DNA from: Vandiemenella viatica
Lineage: Eukaryota; Arthropoda; Insecta; Orthoptera; Morabidae
Assembly (NCBI GenBank): GCA_031002005.1
Contig: JARYHS010013630.1
Coordinates: 33,691,504 to 33,755,503, forward strand
DNA length: 64,000 bases
Direction: 5' to 3'
In this document: positions 12,305 through 23,764 of the stretch, piece after piece
Numbering within the stretch: position 1 is the first letter of the stretch
How the letters are laid out: each line of letters begins with the position of its first letter
Translations under genes and position numbers: made by a program
The notes under the pieces: generated by a model
Told to the model about the DNA's origin: nothing
The model's input: only the letters and a program-made list of their open reading frames with translations
Databases searched by the model: none

Positions 12305-12523
12305 ACCCAGCCCAGTGGGTGAGCGGTAACGCTCGGACTTGCATACGGCATACGGGGGGACGCGGGTTCAAATCCCCGTCCGGGAATTTCCATGGTTTCC
12401 AGAAATAATTCCAGGTGAATGGTTTCTTCAAAAAGGCCATGACCCAATTCCTTCATGTCACTCCTCTCCCGCCTCTAATAACGTCGATGAGGCGTAAAAG
12501 CACAAGTAAAAAAAAAAAAAAAC
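12305..12523 (+). mobile_element. SINE-1 copy with A-tail
   Basis: Plus-strand copy. The head (CCAGTGGGTGAGCGGTAACG, then B box GGTTCAAATCCCC) is followed by the body with CCATGGTTTCC and AAAGGCCATGACCC. A 3' segment CGTCGATGAGGCGTAAAAGC precedes a run of about 14 A at 12509-12522. It shows the complete 3' end of the family, which other copies lack. Confidence 0.85.
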
Positions 12524-13229
12524 AATCTCCTAAGGAAGACGTTGATCATTGAATCTAATATCTTAATAGATAAAGTAAGATGTCCCTATTACTCGACACT
12601 GATGTGACAGCACCACCGAACCTGTTGAAGGCAGCGTTGCGGCCTCATCGAGCAGCCGTATCGCATTTCACCAGACACCAAGTGAAACCAGATGTCTCCT
12701 TGCACATACTTTGCAACTCACAGTTCACAAACATTATTCATGAGACCTATACGTAAAGAATTTTCATCTCTGAATAAATTATACGAACTAATTGATAACA
12801 GTTTTTGACTGTGTTACCCATTTCCAATTGTAACCTCGTTCATCTGTCATTAACATTGAAAAATATGGAAACTTGTGACTGATTAGGGTTCATAATGCTA
12901 AACACCCAAGGCCAGTTCAAAATTCCTTCGTAGACGGAATCTTTCCCTCTTGTTCAGGGCGCTTTATGTCAATACCGTTGCCTTTCATAAAATTTAAATA
13001 TGTTGAAAAAACCATATTATCAAATACAAACATTAGATTACGTAGTTCGTTTACAGGATTATTGAAAAATAAAATAATAAACAATACTTCAGATAAAGCT
13101 ATTTAGGTCTACTATGTAAAAATAAAACAACAAGTGCTAATCTAGCTTCGCGCATTTAGTGTTATGTACTCTAATGATTTTAATAGATACCTTGTACGTG
13201 ACAGGTCAGAACGTAGTAGTTTAGTATAA

Positions 13230-13393
13230 AAATCAATGCTTGGTTCGTTTTTGAATAAGCCATTTCGACATTTGCCTGGAATAATTTGCTGAAACCATGG
13301 AGAATCCAAATCTGAATCTTCAGACGGTAATTTGAACCGCCGTCCTCCAGAACGCGAGGCCAGAGCGTTGCTACTCACCCACAACGCTCGGCC
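13230..13393 (-). mobile_element. SINE-1 fragment
   Basis: Minus-oriented copy keeping the tRNA-like head (13320-13393, with a degenerate B box) and the first half of the body. The tail half is missing. Divergence is higher than in the 11.4 kb copy. Confidence 0.75.
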
Positions 13394-13547
13394 TCGTATT
13401 TCAAATGAAACAACTAGGTAAAGTGTTTCTAATCTGGAACAACATATTAATCATTGAGATTTGTCGTTTAAACGTAGGATGAGATAGATATCTGCGACAA
13501 ACTTCAAGTTCATAAGTAATATGGTTTTTGGGTCAAACCGTAGCAAA

Positions 13548-14310
13548 AATGCTCTAAAATCGGTGAAAAAGATGGCCGCTGATGTCCTTATCTTTAAATA
13601 AAGAGGAACCCTTAGCTCTCCACTTAATGAATTCTGAACATCTACATCTACAGAAAAAATATTTTCCCCACCCTCTTTATTTCCCTGAAAGTACCCAGGA
13701 TATAATTTAAAAAAAATTAAGTATTGTATTCGATTTTCTGTCAACGAAATACATAACATGTGGAAATGTGAGATCTCCAACTTATTCGGTTAGAGGCCTG
13801 TAACAGACTGACAGACAGCGGAGCGTCAGTTAAAGTATTCCTTTCCTGTTGTTTACTGTAATTCGCTGATATTACATCGGGGTGTAAAAGACAAATAAGT
13901 AAAGAGAACGTTCGTGAGGAGCGAGTATATAGGAACTTTAAGGTATTGAGTAATTGTATAATAAGTAACGAAGGAAGTCATTAAATAAACGTGGTAGCAA
14001 AATAATCTAAAATCCACAAATTTCTGAGGTCTTTATTTTTAACAGAAAAAGATCTTAGTTCTCTACTTAACGATCTCCATACATCTATACCTCCCATGTT
14101 AAGTTGGAAAAATAATGTTTTTCTGGATCCCCTTTTTTATGGAAAATCCACAAATATAATTTTACTAAATTTTAAATATGATATTCGGATTTTTGTCAAA
14201 GAAAAACATGTGGAAATGTGAGATTTCAACATATTCGGTTTAAGTGTTAGAAGGTCTTTGACAGCAGCAGAGGCTCAGCAATAGGACGCCTTTTCCAGTT
14301 GGACACGGAA
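13548..14310 (+). repeat. Diverged direct repeat pair of about 300 bp
   Basis: Two segments, about 13548-13860 and 14005-14300, share order and wording in the same orientation. The clearest common block is ACATGTGGAAATGTGAGAT followed closely by a TATTCGGTT word (13755-13790 and 14207-14240), plus matching runs before it. Identity looks moderate with indels. It could be two copies of an unnamed repeat or an old local duplication. Confidence 0.6.
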
Positions 14311-15777
14311 CCCTATAAAATATAACACTTGCACCTTTTATGAGTGACTCATGTCTTTGGATACAGAACGTGACTTATTAAACAATACACTGGTGAATTT
14401 AGAGATATGTTTCAGTCTTGTAAATTAACAATTTTCCCTGACGCTGTTAGAAGATTCAGGTTCGATAGCACTTGGATATAGGGGTAAGTATATTAGTAGG
14501 GGGCAAGACTCGCCTCGGATATTGTGCTCTTGGCGTGCGGAGTACGACACACCGAGACGAGCTTACAGGAGGAAACAGCAGATAGGCACATCCCATGGCG
14601 CTGGCTTTATAAGCGCCCGGCGTACACGGGAAGGCACTCACCAGGCTAACGTCTTTACGATTGTGCAGAGAGTTAAGCACTCGGCAAGACTGAGGGGTCA
14701 CGTCTGGGACTCGGGGAAACGAGATGAAAAGACCGGAACTCGGATTAATCTCATCTTCAACTCTGGAAAAGTTTCCCTTGTTAGGGTTCCGTACCTTCTA
14801 GGAGAGAAAATGAAACGCTTAGGGATTCGACCGTCGGTCCGTATAAGAGTCACACCCCATAAAACTTCTTAAACCTTTAACCAATAAATTATTAATTGCG
14901 CACTAACCTTAACACAAATATAACATAAAATTTCGAAAAATCATAGGGGTGAAAAAATGACACATTGCTTACTAAATGAGCAGGATGAGGGAGGAGCGGC
15001 TCAAAAAAATTAGATAATCGTCATGAGTATAAATGAAAACTACCAACTCACCAACTATCCAAGTGTTTCCATTTTCCTTTCTTCATTCCACAAGTTTTGT
15101 TAGCATTCGATGAAAAAAGATTAAAAAAATTATCGTCTTATGTTTCAGAAAATATTGATCCGAAAATTAGTTTAGAATTTACATTGATTGGTAGTTTGAC
15201 AAGAAAAAAATGTAGCAATTTTTCTTGGGTATATGATTTTCACAATATTGTCGAACATCAAGAGGATCAGCCGAGAAGAACGAAAGACTGTTGTATTGTA
15301 GTGGTTCGACTATTGGACTCAAGGTCATGGGTTCGAATCCAACAAATCCCGTAAAATTTTTATTTCTTAACTTTGCGTGAACTGTTCTGGAATATTCTTG
15401 TTGTAACTAGTATTATTGTTCTTCATCACTATATAAGCGATACTCCCTTTCGCTCCGTGCTCCTGTACTGTACGAACTGTTTAATAAAGCTTCATTGATT
15501 TAAAGTAAGTGTGGTCATCAACGACCCCGCTACGCCCAAGGCCCCTGATCGTGGTTTACTACGTGACAATACAATTCCTGATTTTTTTATAAAAAAATTG
15601 GTACCTCAGGAGATAAATTTACGAAAAAAATCATATATATAACTTGATAAAGAATTTCACGAATCGTATAATATATATTTAATAAAACAATTTTTAAATA
15701 TTTTTAAAAATTCTCCTCGGTATCTACAGAGATTACTTCAAACGTGAGGTAATCAGCTCCTCCAATAGCTGTCTGAC
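14311..15777. other. No gene recognised; GC-rich patch, tRNA-like word and LTR-like segment
   Basis: About 14500-14710 is GC- and CpG-rich with a TATAAG at about 14609 and open frames on both strands, none with a known domain. Near 15295-15350 an isolated GGGTTCGAATCC B-box-like word lies in a tRNA-like context, but the arms do not pair as a tRNA, so it is probably a SINE remnant. From about 15383 (TGTTCTGG) to 15567 (GTGACA), a TATATAAG at about 15433 and an AATAAA at 15482 resemble the R/U5 end of an LTR. There is no target duplication or PBS. Confidence 0.3.
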
Positions 15778-16186
15778 CAGTGGCGTAACTAGGTCAACAA
15801 GTGCCCCGGTGCAAAAAATTTATTTTGGGCCCTCAGGCCAGACGGGCGACCTCTTTTTTTGCTTTTTTGTGCTGGTAGGGGCCCCCTGAACTGAGGATGT
15901 GGGCCCTTGAATTGTTCTTTAGGGGCCCCTGAGCAGTGGTTGGGGCCCCCCTGAGCAGCGAGGGCCCTTAGTGAGGGGCTCCTGTGTTCTCAGGGGCCCC
16001 TTAGACGACGGTAGAGCTAAAAAAAAAAGGTCGCCAGTTTGCCGTGAAGGCTCGTGGGCCCTCTAAACTGCGCTTGAGGGCCCCTAGAGGTGCGCTTAGG
16101 GGCCCCTTGTGGTATGCTTGGGGGCCCCCTGAGCGTGAGGGCCCCGGTGCACTGCACCGCCTAGCCCCATAGTAGCTACGCCCCTG
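15778..16186 (+). mobile_element. hAT-N1 nonautonomous hAT element, copy 1
   Basis: 409-bp element bounded by perfect 8-bp direct repeats TGTCTGAC (15770-15777 and 16187-16194), the hallmark of hAT transposition. Terminal inverted repeats are imperfect: CAGTGGCGTAACTA at the left, complement of CAGGGGCGTAGCTA at the right. The interior is built from repeated GC-rich words of the form CTGAGC/GGGGCCCC and has no coding capacity. It interrupts a short minus-strand open frame. Confidence 0.92.
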
Positions 16187-16194
16187 TGTCTGAC

Positions 16195-17027
16195 GGAGCT
16201 CATTGGTCACTTCTTGATGTTTCATCCTCAACCGAATATTCTGAAACTGAGTTCTTTCATTCCAGCGGCTGCCTAACCATTTCTGAAACAAGTTACAAGT
16301 GTTCTAACTGGGTCAACACAGATCCAATACATCTCAATGCTATTTCCGAGCTTCCTTGCAATAAAAAACAGTTTCTGAAAATCTTTGAAGGATAATGCCG
16401 TAAAGTGAAGTATACTTTCAAACGTCGGCAACTAGAACCCGAGTAGCGGGTCGATGCATACCTATCACGTTATTACTTCCCCCATTCAATACCCTTCCAA
16501 CGAATGTAGCAGTCACATATCCGCTTTTGCTTCAATACAATCTCATATAACAGGATTTGCTGTTAGTAGACTTGTTTCATCTCATTGTGAAATGGCTTCG
16601 CTGATTTTCCCTGGAGAGGCAGAAAGCTGTTGACGTTACGGAAGTTAGATTTTCAATTAATCATTTACTCATCGGAAGGAAAAAGAGAGAAAAATAGCGT
16701 CGAAGAAATAAATATGTCTCTGGAGCTATCCTACAAACACCAACGTACAATAAATCTGAGTTGGTTTCCAGTTTGTAGCTATCCGAGGAGGGTATTGCAT
16801 AAATATTTGATTGTTGTATATATATACACGGGAAATACTCCTAAATAGGAATGACGCCTCGCATTAGAAGAAATCAGCGTTGATTTTCGGAAACTGATTC
16901 TCATTCTACCACGGTAACCTCGAAACGTTTCCCCTGTCATAGGCCTGGAATAGATAATTGTTGGTAGCATGTATTATGTGAGGTCTATTGTAGGGAAAAG
17001 ATACACGTGATAGTTTGAGAGAATCAG
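16195..17027. other. No confident gene; possible minus-strand exon broken by hAT-N1
   Basis: With hAT-N1 and one target copy removed, the minus strand reads open from a TTTCAG acceptor-like site (exon start about 16282) to a TAA at 15704-15706, roughly 55 codons. I do not recognise the peptide. The rest (16400-17027) is AT-rich with nothing identifiable. Confidence 0.25.
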
Positions 17028-17388
17028 AAGATTAAGGAACTGGCATGAGATTCATTGGAAGACAGGAGAAGGATGAGAGAGTGGTTGGTGTGTACAAGGC
17101 GTATATTGGTGTTGAGGTGTGGAAAAATATTGGTGGAAGAATTAAAAGTAGTACATGGAAGGAAAAAGATGATCATGACCACAAGGTGGCTCTCGATTTC
17201 AGGCATAAAGGTGTGGAAAATTTTCTTTCGGATGTAAGGGAGTCAGAGACTGGAATAAGTTACTAAGGGAAGTGAGGAATACTTTACCAAAAACGCTGAA
17301 AGAATTCAAAAATTAAATTTCGTAGAGAGGGTACAAGAAAGGGGGAAACGCATGAGCGGGGAAATTTCCACTGGAGCGAGCGGTCCAT
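17028..17388 (+). mobile_element. LINE-A 3' fragment
   Basis: Carries the last part of LINE-A ORF2 in the same order as the reference copy (GATTCATTGGAAGACAGG, then GGTGGAAGAATTA, then GATCATGACCACAAG, then the AAAATTAAATTT end). The 3' UTR word GGGGAAATTTCCACTGGAGCG sits near 17356. The characteristic AATTAAATTA tail has decayed. Several frameshifts are present. Confidence 0.85.
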
Positions 17389-17793
17389 ACCAACTTGGCA
17401 TTGGTGTGTGGCCGAAAGGGGAAAGACGTCATTGGAGGTACCTATTGTATAAACGCTCCTACGTCCCGCGCTGTACACTCTACTGCCAGTCGAAACTGTT
17501 TGCCACTAAGAGGCCACCAATAAACCTGTGGGGCTCCTCCTCCCATTAGTAACCATTTTTGCAAGATTTCCCTCGCAAAGTTAGAAGAGTTGTCGTTGGG
17601 GTAACTTTCGTAAACCATACATATAATATTAACAATAACATCCGCTGTCGATAAGAATTGGGTAGTTTGCGGTTAGGGTGATACTAGGACTCGATGCATT
17701 CTGAAGTCCCAACGAAGGTCAGACAATGGCCCTTCGCTATTACTACAATGACAACCGAGATGAGAGGGAGGTAATAATGTGTGTGTGTTGCAG

Positions 17794-17972
17794 ATGCGTG
17801 AGAGCGTGCGGCGGATGCTGAGCGGGTGCGTGCCTGCGTGGCAGCAGCTGGTGCTGGCTCTGCAGACCAACGACCGTCCTCTGCTGCGGACGGTGCTGGC
17901 GGACAGAGAGATCGCCGTCGACACAGAGCTGCCAGCCCCACACCTACTCACGCCGCTACAGCTCGCATGCAG
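17794..17972 (+). CDS. pain: painless, coding exon 1 (start codon, N-terminal region)
   Basis: Encodes residues 1-59 and two bases of Arg60. Painless is an ankyrin-repeat TRPA cation channel of the plasma membrane of sensory neurons; in Drosophila it serves noxious heat, mechanical and pungent-chemical sensing. The exon starts with ATG right after TTGCAG and ends CATGCAG|GTCACA, a good donor. The segment PAWQQLVLALQTNDRPLLRTVL lies about 14 residues from the start, as does the comparable LAGALAKQD helix in fly Painless as I recall it. TPLQLACR begins an ankyrin repeat completed by the next exon. The exon is strikingly CpG-rich (about 18 CpG in 179 bp) compared with the other two, which fits a position near the promoter. 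An in-frame stop lies upstream at 17761. Confidence 0.82.
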
Positions 17973-18283
17973 GTCACAGCTTCCTCTTAAAACACTTGCT
18001 TAATTTTAAGAGTAAACAGTCTGCTCTTCAATGTAGATATCATTAAAAATCACACTAAATTCGAATATTGGACGCGAAGGTGTTCCATTCCTTCAAAATT
18101 CCGCAATGATCTTCACGTGTCCCCTTTTACGGATGTCACGGTTCTCTCAGAAGACCTGCGACGTGGACCTCTGGTACACAGTGTTGTAATGAGTTTTTAT
18201 TTTCCAGGTCGATGCCTCCTCCATTAGCTATCACAAATACGTTTACAGCCCCAAGTAAGTTCTTGAGTACATTTCCATTTTGT

Positions 18284-18627
18284 AAAAAAAAAACAAAAAA
18301 ACACACACACACGAAGTCACTTGTCCTTTAAAAATATCATCCAGCGGCAAACCCATGAAGATTTTGTGTCGAACATTTGATTATTTGTTGTTCCATCGAG
18401 AGCTTCTTTTATGAAATATTTAGCGTGACTGTTCTAAAGTATTGATGATAAAATGCAATAAAAAATAGAAAAATCGAGTATTGCACTTCTATATGAATAA
18501 GTTAAAAGTGCCAGTAATTGCTAGAAATATTGCCTCTACTAAATTCGTGATGATTGGGAATAAACGGTTTCCTTTTATCTAAAAAGTATGTATAACATTC
18601 GATTATAAAATCTCATAGTGAACTGAC

Positions 18628-18660
<33 letters not shown>
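18284..18660 (+). repeat. Simple repeats in intron 1: A-rich/(CA)n and (TAA)11
   Basis: An A-rich run passing into (CA)n at 18284-18313 and eleven TAA units at 18628-18660. The TAA run is followed by TTTTTATTGCC, which may be the end of an unnamed retroelement. Nothing else is recognisable between 17973 and 18900. Confidence 0.9.
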
Positions 18661-18661
<1 letters not shown>

Positions 18662-19532
18662 TTTTATTGCCAATATGCTTGTGATACAAGTTTCTAGCAA
18701 AGCCTTCCGTGATTTCGGATTTCTCGTGATCTTTCTATTACAAGGGCAGAAGCATTTCGGCGTACTCTTGTCCTTATTCCACCTTCAGGGACAAAATGAT
18801 TTCGGTATCTGGTAGTGGCGTGGTCAGGTTGTTCTATTGCTTTTATTTTTCCTAAGTAGTTGGCTGTTCATTCTAATAAGGTTATTTTCACAGATATAAA
18901 CAGTATGAATATTAAATACATCTTCTGTAGTGAATGTCTAGAAGCAAGGGCCTGCGGTTCGAACCTGACACGGAGTATGAGTGATTTTAATTGAGTACTG
19001 TGTCAACCATGTGATGTCTGCAACTTGTATAAACCAAATGTTGACAAAACTCGTCAGATAAATATACAGAACAAGTTCGAAACAAGATAATATATTTGTA
19101 CTCAGCCATCTCGTTACAGAAATATTAGGATTCACAATTTCCTGATAAAAGTCACCCTCGACACACCGTTGTCACTGGAACAGTTTTTTTTCCCCACATG
19201 CTAAAACAAAAATTAGTAACAAGTTTATAATAATGAGTTTAAGGAGAAACTTGAAGTATTTCTGCATATCACAATGGGTGTGAATCAGCCTGATACTGAG
19301 GATTGGGTCCTCAATCTTCCTCACTTCTTTGCTTACTGCAATTGTTAATGGTTGAACTTCCTATTTTCAGATTGCGACCCAATGAGATTTTATTCCATGA
19401 AACACAACTTCTAGATTAGTAAAGCAAATTTGGCGCTGTTATTCTGTATGTTCACCCCTTTGTTGACAGGAGAAAAATGTTGCAATAGAAACATGTATGC
19501 TATGTGGGTGACAGATCGAAGCTTCCCACAGC
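18661..19532. other. Intron 1 sequence with a tRNA-like B box
   Basis: A perfect B-box word GGTTCGAACC at about 18957-18966 (plus strand) suggests a decayed SINE of a different family from SINE-1, but no A box or tail could be placed. The rest shows no recognisable structure. Confidence 0.3.
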
Positions 19533-22060
19533 ATTAGATTAGATTAGATTTTTTATTGATCCATTTAGTCAATTTGTAGTACAGGTGCACATTTGACATT
19601 GGATAAGTCATTTTGATGATTAGATGTTACATATTATTATGAGGTGATGGGACTTATATACATGATTGATAAAACAATGACAAAACAAGTGTACATGAAG
19701 AGAATTTAACAATACAATAGTCATGAAAACTAAATTTTAAGAAATCCATATATTCACTAATAGAGTAAAAACTGTGCCTCACTAGAAATGCCTTTAGTTT
19801 TATTTTAAATGTGCTACAGGAAGCATTTTTTACTTCTTCTGGTATTTTATTATAGAGTGAATTTAAAATACTTTTTCGATATGTAGTAGTCCTGCAAAAC
19901 GTTTTGTGGATGTCTGAATGTCCTCTAGTGACTTAATTATGTACACTATCATTTTTTATTAGTTTATTGATTCTTAGGAGGTACTCTCTTGTGAAAAGAA
20001 TTATTTCATAGATGTACAGACATGGAACATTTAGAATGGCGAGGTTTATGAAATGCGTTCTACATGATTCTAGTCTTTTTAGGCGACATATAGTTCTCAC
20101 TACTCTTTTTTGCATTATAAATATATCAGTGCTTTGTGATGAGCTGTCCCAGAAAATAATTCCATATCTGACCAGTGAGTGGAAATGAGCGTAGTATATT
20201 TGCATTACTGTACTAATCAGGGGCGTAGCTACTATGGGGCTAGGCGGTGCAGTGCACCGGGGCCCCTACGCTCAGGGGGCCCCCAAGCGCGGTTGAGAGG
20301 GCCAACGAGGCTTCATGGGCAACAGTCATCTAAGGGGGCACCTGAGACACAGGACGCCCCTCACTAAGGGCTCTCACTGCTAAGGGGGCCCCCAACCACT
20401 GCTCAGGGGCCCCTAAGCACAACTTAAGGGCCCCCATCCTCAGCTCAGGGGGCCTCTACCAACAACAAAAAACAAAAAAAGGTCGTCCATCTGGCCTGAG
20501 GGCCAAAAATAAATTTTTTGCACCGGGGACCTTGTTGACCTAGCTACGCCACTGGTACTAATAGTAGTGGTATCGCTTAGAATTCTCAGTCCATAGCACA
20601 CTGTAGACAGTCTTTTAGCTAATTTGCTTATGTGAACATCCCATTTCATGTTCTGTTGTACCCATAATCCCAAGAATTTGGTTTCATTTACATTTTTTAG
20701 TTCTTTTTCACTAATTTTCACTTGAATATTGTTTTTGTTAGCAGAATAAGGTAAACAAAATTTCAAACACACTGTTTTTTCCTCATTCAAGATTAGATTG
20801 TTTGCATCAAACCAGTTCTTCAATTCACTCATGGTTTTATTTGCTGTTAATTCTAAATTTTTAATGTTTGGGGAGGTGAATAAAACACTTGTCATCTGCA
20901 AACTAAACTGCATCTTTTGGATCGCTTTTCCTAGTGAGATCATCTATATAAATTAGAAACAAAATAGGTCCTAACACCGAACCTTGGTGGACACCATACT
21001 TAACAAACTGTTCATCTGAGGTAAATTTTTCCCTTGTACAATTTTTCTGGTATGTGGTTTCATAGTCAACAGACACTCTTTGTTTACGGTTTTCAAGGTA
21101 CGACTTTATCCAGTTTTTGCATTCCCCTTATCCCCATTTTTTCCAGGTTAGTTAATACTATACCATGATATATTACATCAGATGCCTTTGATAGGTCTAG
21201 AAAAATACCTGTAGCCATATCATTCCCTCCAAAGCTTTTATAACAGAATTTAAGAATTCAAAGATTGCTGTATGAGTAGATTTATTTTTCCTGAATCCAT
21301 GCTGCTGGGTGCATATTTGTTGATAAACTTAAGGAGTCTGTCAAGGAAGAGTTTTCTAATATTTTTGAAAAAAAAAAAAAAACACTTAATTGGGATACAG
21401 GCCTATAATTTGCCAACTGATCAGATGGACCTTTTTTTAACAGTGGAGTCACTATTGCAGTTTTGAGTACTTCAGGAAAAGTTCCAGTTTGTACAGATAT
21501 GTTAAAAATTTTTGCCACAGGGGCAGCTACATAATTAGCACAGGTTTTCAATATGAAATCTGGGACCTCATCTAGTCCACATGAATAACTATTTTTTAAT
21601 GTCATTATGATTTTTTAAATTTCATCAGGATTTGTTTCAGTTATATACATTGTGGCACTAGATATTGCGGAAAGACTGGGAACATCTTTAGTTTGCTTAT
21701 TGCAGTTAGTTTTAATTAATTTTTCAGCCAAAGAAGTAAAATATTTATTGAATTCTTCAGCTATAACTTTGAGGTCACTAGTTATTGAATTATCAGTACA
21801 TAATTTGATGTTCTTTCTTTCAGTTTTTGCACTTTCAGTTTGTTGTCTAATAATATGCCACATTGCTTTGGTTTTTTTGGAAGAGTTTTTTATATAATTA
21901 TAATTTGCCATAATTTTTTCTTGTCAAATTACTCTTATTGTTAAATTTTCTTATTGTTTTTAACATATTTTGAAAATTTGTGATTCACTTGGTTTTGATT
22001 ACAGTCATTAATTTTCAAACATTGATTCTTGTGGAAAACCTTTCTAAAACAATTTTACTA
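19533..22060 (-). mobile_element. LINE-B retrotransposon, 5'-truncated, in painless intron 1
   Basis: Minus-strand LINE. The 3' tail is at the left: short (TCTAA)n repeats at about 19533-19550 after an AATAAAA-like end. Reading leftward from 21911, frames cover the pre-RT region (21615-21911), the finger region with NYRPVS near 21380 (21282-21605), and the thumb and C-terminal region (20440-20943 and 19933-20205). Palm motifs between about 20943 and 21280 are present but out of frame. Frameshifts, a homopolymer expansion at 21368-21381 and the hAT-N1 insertion at 20218 make it inactive. CR1/Jockey-like placement is inferred from domain order and lack of RNase H. Confidence 0.85.
20218..20554 (-). 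mobile_element. hAT-N1 copy 2, inserted in LINE-B
   Basis: 337-bp copy in the opposite orientation to copy 1, starting CAGGGGCGTAGCTACTATGG and ending CTAGCTACGCCACTG. Perfect 8-bp target duplication GTACTAAT at 20210-20217 and 20555-20562. The LINE-B reading frame on either side is continuous once the element and one duplicate are removed, so the order of events is LINE-B first, hAT-N1 later. Confidence 0.93.
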
Positions 22061-22454
22061 CAGTTTATTCGTGACACTACATACTGATATCTGCAACTCG
22101 TCATTCTGTAGCACCTGGAAGACAAAGAGAAAAAAGTCATAGCAGCAATTCGAGATTGTATTCCCTGGCGTTAGTTCTCTGGTACACATAATGGATCATG
22201 TAACAAAGCAACGTAGTCCTCATTATTATAAAAACACTGAGCACGAAGAAGTACCTAACATCATCACAATGCGATGAAGACGGTATGGCGACCCGTCAGT
22301 TCCTGTAATGCCTGTAACGCCAATTGGAATTTTATCCGGTAACACCTCATCGATATGCCGGGAGAGCCTCAAGCTGCACACAAGATTTATTTAGTATAAC
22401 ACAACTTGTAAATGGATAAATGGATAAAGATACAGTCATTGATTAAACGGCTTT

Positions 22455-22670
22455 TGTCAGGCATAAGGGTGTGGGAAGGTTTCTTTCGTAGTGAAGAAGA
22501 TCAGGTACTGAAATTATAAAAAGAAGTGATGAATAATTTACGAAAAACACTGACAGAATTTTAAGTTGAACTTAGTAGAGGGCAAATGTAGGGGCAAAAG
22601 GAAAGGGGGGAAAATAGGTGTATCTGGAAATTGCCACCGGATCGTGGGATCCATCGCAATTAAATTAAAC
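22455..22670 (+). mobile_element. LINE-A 3' end fragment
   Basis: Holds the end of ORF2 (GGCATAAGGGTGTGGGAAGG near 22460) and the complete 3' UTR (GGAAATTGCCACCGGATCG), ending in AATTAAATTAAA at 22670. Heavily decayed coding part. Confidence 0.85.
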
Positions 22671-23764
22671 CACGTTATTATCTATTTTCCTTGCCACACT
22701 GTTTCAACATTCAATCTCTGAAAAGCATATTTATGAAACTGTTGAAAAAGTGAATAGACTGGCTAAAATCTTAATGTTATATCAAATGCTTCTCTAATTT
22801 GTAATGATTCATGGAAACAAAATTTTACTTTTTGATATAATTTAAAACACAAAAGTCGAATTTTTGTCCACACAATTTTCCTATGAATGAATCGTACAAT
22901 TGTACATGCTACTGATTGCAGAAGACCCCATGAAGAAAATGTTCTCAGGTTTTTAGCAGCATAAATCTTGAATTATGTAGCGACCGACATATAATCACTG
23001 CGTTCTTCAGTAGATGCCAAGGTACTTTCTATTTGAGTTCTATCCACCATTTTATTAGCCTACATACATTACCGGATTAGCCACGTAGCAAGAGTTAGCA
23101 AATGCTACGGGCCCCGTGCCTTATGGGGGACCCTGCTGTGACTAGGATTATTGGAGGCCTTCCCCATCAGGTCAGATGGGTGACTGTTTTTTTTTTTTTT
23201 TTTTTCATGAGTGTGAGTGTTGTTGAGTGAATGCCAAATACACAGAAATAATATCCAAATAAAAAAAGAAGTGGGAAGCTTCTAAAGATGTACTATTGTT
23301 CATAGAAGTCCTCCATATAAAAATCGGCCACCACTGGTGAAAGAGGAGATCGTAAAAGCTCCCATTAAATGATATAATTGTACTTTAACAAATGTTTAAA
23401 CAGTTCTACAATTCTGGTGTCGAAAAACATCAAAAGAAGATTAACGGATTTTATAGATTCAGCCAGAGGGGTGGTTGTGAATAAAGACACCATATCCATA
23501 ACATAATGTTTTTGTGGTGTAGCTGCAGAGATTTTATGAATTTTGAGAACCTATAGAATTTTGATTTAATGACCACTAGGGTTTCAGCATTCCAGTCAGG
23601 TATTTGGCAAGCTTCTACGTTGGTGCAACAAAAATATTTACAATAGGTCATAAAAGTGTTCCTTTATTGTATTTGGTGAATCATTAAGCCAGGGTGGTCT
23701 GACTGCTCCTTGCAACAATGGTTAAATTTCACAAGAAGTCTCCTCCACCACCTGCTGCCTTTGA
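22671..23764. other. Intron 1 sequence with a possible hAT-N1 relic
   Basis: About 23070-23205 has words in common with hAT-N1 (GGGCCCC, then GGTCAGATGGGTGAC followed by 19 T). The ends are too decayed to give terminal repeats or target sites. The remaining sequence shows no recognisable feature. Confidence 0.35.

Noticed and set aside
14522..14872. 116-codon plus-strand frame
   Set aside because: Basic, low-information composition typical of GC-rich sequence, an open frame also on the opposite strand, and no recognisable domain or splice context.
15290..15355. Possible tRNA gene with GGGTTCGAATCC
   Set aside because: T-arm and acceptor bases do not pair; no complete cloverleaf can be drawn.
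15850..16150. CRISPR-like array of short GC-rich repeats
   Set aside because: The repeats are irregular, palindromic, without constant spacers, and lie within a hAT element with an 8-bp target duplication in a eukaryotic genome.
17673..17951. Minus-strand frames of 66-92 codons opposite painless exon 1
   Set aside because: They exist only because the exon is GC-rich. The plus strand carries the conserved start and ankyrin beginning with correct splice phase.
17973..18003. Read-through of exon 1 to a stop at 18001
   Set aside because: A GT donor at 17973 and exact phase match to the ankyrin repeat in exon 2 make splicing much more likely than a 75-residue protein.
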